NCBI GenBank assembly: GCA_025769875.1
Contig: JAGFNK010000578.1
Location: forward strand, 1-32,691
Direction: 5' to 3'
Source: Russula earlei
Lineage: Eukaryota > Basidiomycota > Agaricomycetes > Russulales > Russulaceae
Length of the DNA: 32,691 bases
Below the pieces are notes generated by a model. The model was not told the origin of the DNA. It saw nothing but the letters and a program-made list of their open reading frames with translations, and did no database searches. Shown here in pieces: positions 31,293 through 32,691 of the stretch. The first letter of the stretch is position 1; every line of letters starts with the position of its first letter. The position numbers were made by a program, and so were the translations under genes.

Positions 31293-32691
31293 ATGGCCTC
31301 TTCTTCCCTTGCCGGGGCACTCGTACCCGAACTATCACCTACCACAAAGGTGACGCAGATGTCGACATGCATCCGTCCTCGCTTGACGATGTCCCTCCGT
31401 CGGACCCGGCCGCGGCAGAACGCCATCCAAAGCAGGAGGAGGAGATGGGCGACCTCTTTGGAGAAGATGCAAACGTAGACTTTGTTCACCACGGCCAGTG
31501 AGTCCACCACGGTGGCTGAGTCCCCGTCTCCTTTTTTAACTGATCCCAAGTAGTGACCAGCACCATGCATCGGGAGCGCCGAGCACTGCAGAGTCAAGAT
31601 ACTCTTCCCCAGCCTCCGCACCACCTCCGGACGACGGTCTCACTTCCCCAGACCGGAAACGAAGACAGGCTTTGGAATACGAAGAAGAAGAAGAACCTAA
31701 TCCGCTCATCGAACACCGCTTGGAAGCCTCGGTCTCGATCCCTAATATTCCGCTACCAAAAAGTTCAGACGGACAGGTGTGTTCGGTCAACACAACCCCA
31801 CGTTGCCTTCTCACACACTCTCCCCCCTCCTTTACCATAGCATTGGGTCATTCGAATGCCGAATTTTGTTAAAGTGGACTCCAAACCTTTCCACCCGGAC
31901 ACTTACATTGGACCGGACATGAGGAGGACTGCTCGGGCGGCGCCCACGATCGCGACATGGGCATTAAACTCCGAGTAGAAAACACGGTTCGGTGGCGTTG
32001 GACCAAGGACAAGGTTGACCGAGATGTCAGTCCTTGTTTTATTTTCATTCTGACCCTAGTATGAGGATCTGACAGCCCCTTGGTGCGCAGCAAAGGCAGT
32101 CGAACGCGCATGTTATTCGGTGGTCAGATGGCTCCATGAGCCTCCGACTAGGCAAAGAGTATTTTGACATCAACCAAGTAATTGATAGCTCTGGTTCTGC
32201 GCATCGTCAGGCATTCGGCCTTTCTCAAAACTCTCAATCGCAATCCCAGGGAACACCCGCGGCTACCCCCAGCAAGGCACACGGACTTACCTATCTCGTC
32301 GCTCAACACAAACGTGCAGAGATCTTGCAAGCTGAAGCCGCGATAACGGGCTTTTTGACCTTGCGCCCAACTGACATGCAGTCAGAGACGCATCGCCTCG
32401 TCGTCCGCGCTGTCGGCCAAAAGCACAGCAAGGTCGCTCGATTACGGATGGCGCCAGACATGGACCCAGAACGCGAGAAGCAAGAGCTTATCCGCGCTTC
32501 GGTGAAGAAGACGCGCTACCCCGCGTGCTGACGAAGGTGGCGGTGTAGGAGGAACGCGCCGGCGTCGTGCCTCAGGCGGTGGGCGACGCCGGTCGGGGGG
32601 AGAGATGGACATATGGAGCGACGACGAGGACGCCGCTTACGACGCTTATGCAAACGACGACGACGGCGACGGGCGCAGTCCCAAGAAGCGC
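31293..32691 (+). CDS. LEO1: RNA polymerase-associated protein Leo1 (Paf1 complex), 3'-truncated by window edge and with frame breaks
   Basis: Leo1 is a Paf1-complex subunit acting on RNA polymerase II during elongation. Start at 31293 gives MASSSLAGALVPELSPTTK; a different frame then reads DADVDMHPSSLDDVPPSD and MGDLFGEDANVDFV. Clear exons follow: 31554-31776 (SPDRKRRQALEYEEEEEPNP), 31841-32025 (WVIRMPNFVKVDSKPFHPDT, then ENTVRWRWTKDK in a shifted frame) and about 32091 onward (NAHVIRWSDGSMSLRLGKEY, TDMQSETHRLVVRAVGQKHS). Introns are at 31498-31553, 31777-31840 and 32026 to about 32090. The acidic tail with DIWSDDEDAAYDAYANDDDG is again in another frame. Frame breaks fall near 31350, 31923 and 32515. 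An alternative 86-nt intron (31350-31435) would remove the first break. The others suggest sequence errors or real decay. Confidence 0.88.

Noticed and set aside
1..32691. CRISPR arrays, operons or prokaryotic gene clusters
   Set aside because: Genes are intron-rich and eukaryotic, and no short regularly spaced repeats with unique spacers were seen.

Overview
This is nuclear DNA of a filamentous fungus, most likely a basidiomycete (mushroom-forming Agaricomycete type). The evidence is many short GT-AG introns (about 47-80 nt), fungal housekeeping genes (DNA polymerase delta catalytic subunit, condensin kleisin Brn1, Paf1-complex subunit Leo1), a conserved uncharacterised protein family of the kind I know from basidiomycetes, and PIF/Harbinger transposons plus solo LTRs. 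Most genes are invisible as single open frames; the exon models below were made by hand from splice signals and reading-frame continuity.

Layout. (1) 1-1401: the C-terminal 314 residues of POL3 in ten exons, facing a three-exon family gene at 1856-2794 (minus). (2) 2795-5669: mostly non-coding, with one weak coding candidate, a truncated LTR and a 130-bp tandem duplication. (3) 5670-9285: a GC-rich block between two inverted copies of palindromic motifs; it holds a clear two-exon minus gene (8735-9201) and frame-broken Pro/Ala/Ser-rich remnants. (4) 9511-9916: a two-exon gene for a small secreted protein. (5) About 10.5-20.7 kb: an AT-richer transposon nest. A 4.2-kb Harbinger element (E1, 11517-15711, long terminal inverted repeats, TGA target duplication) sits in an intron of the transposase gene of an older Harbinger element (E2). 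Solo LTRs of several families have broken the Myb/SANT accessory genes of both. (6) 20983-23912: condensin BRN1 in eight exons, with two MCB-like sites before the start. (7) 24341-24828: a two-exon small conserved-looking gene. (8) 24829-29092: a GC-rich gap with long homopolymer tracts. (9) 29093-30453: a second member of the family seen at 1856-2794, in five exons. (10) 31293-32691: LEO1, divergent from it, cut by the window end and carrying frame breaks.

How the parts relate. POL3, BRN1 and LEO1 serve replication, chromosome condensation and transcription elongation, with no sign that they work as a cluster. The two strongest unusual signals are the nested transposon history, readable through intact target-site duplications, and the pair of uncharacterised paralogues that share a WPG(Y/F)xP domain and an identical 123-nt exon.
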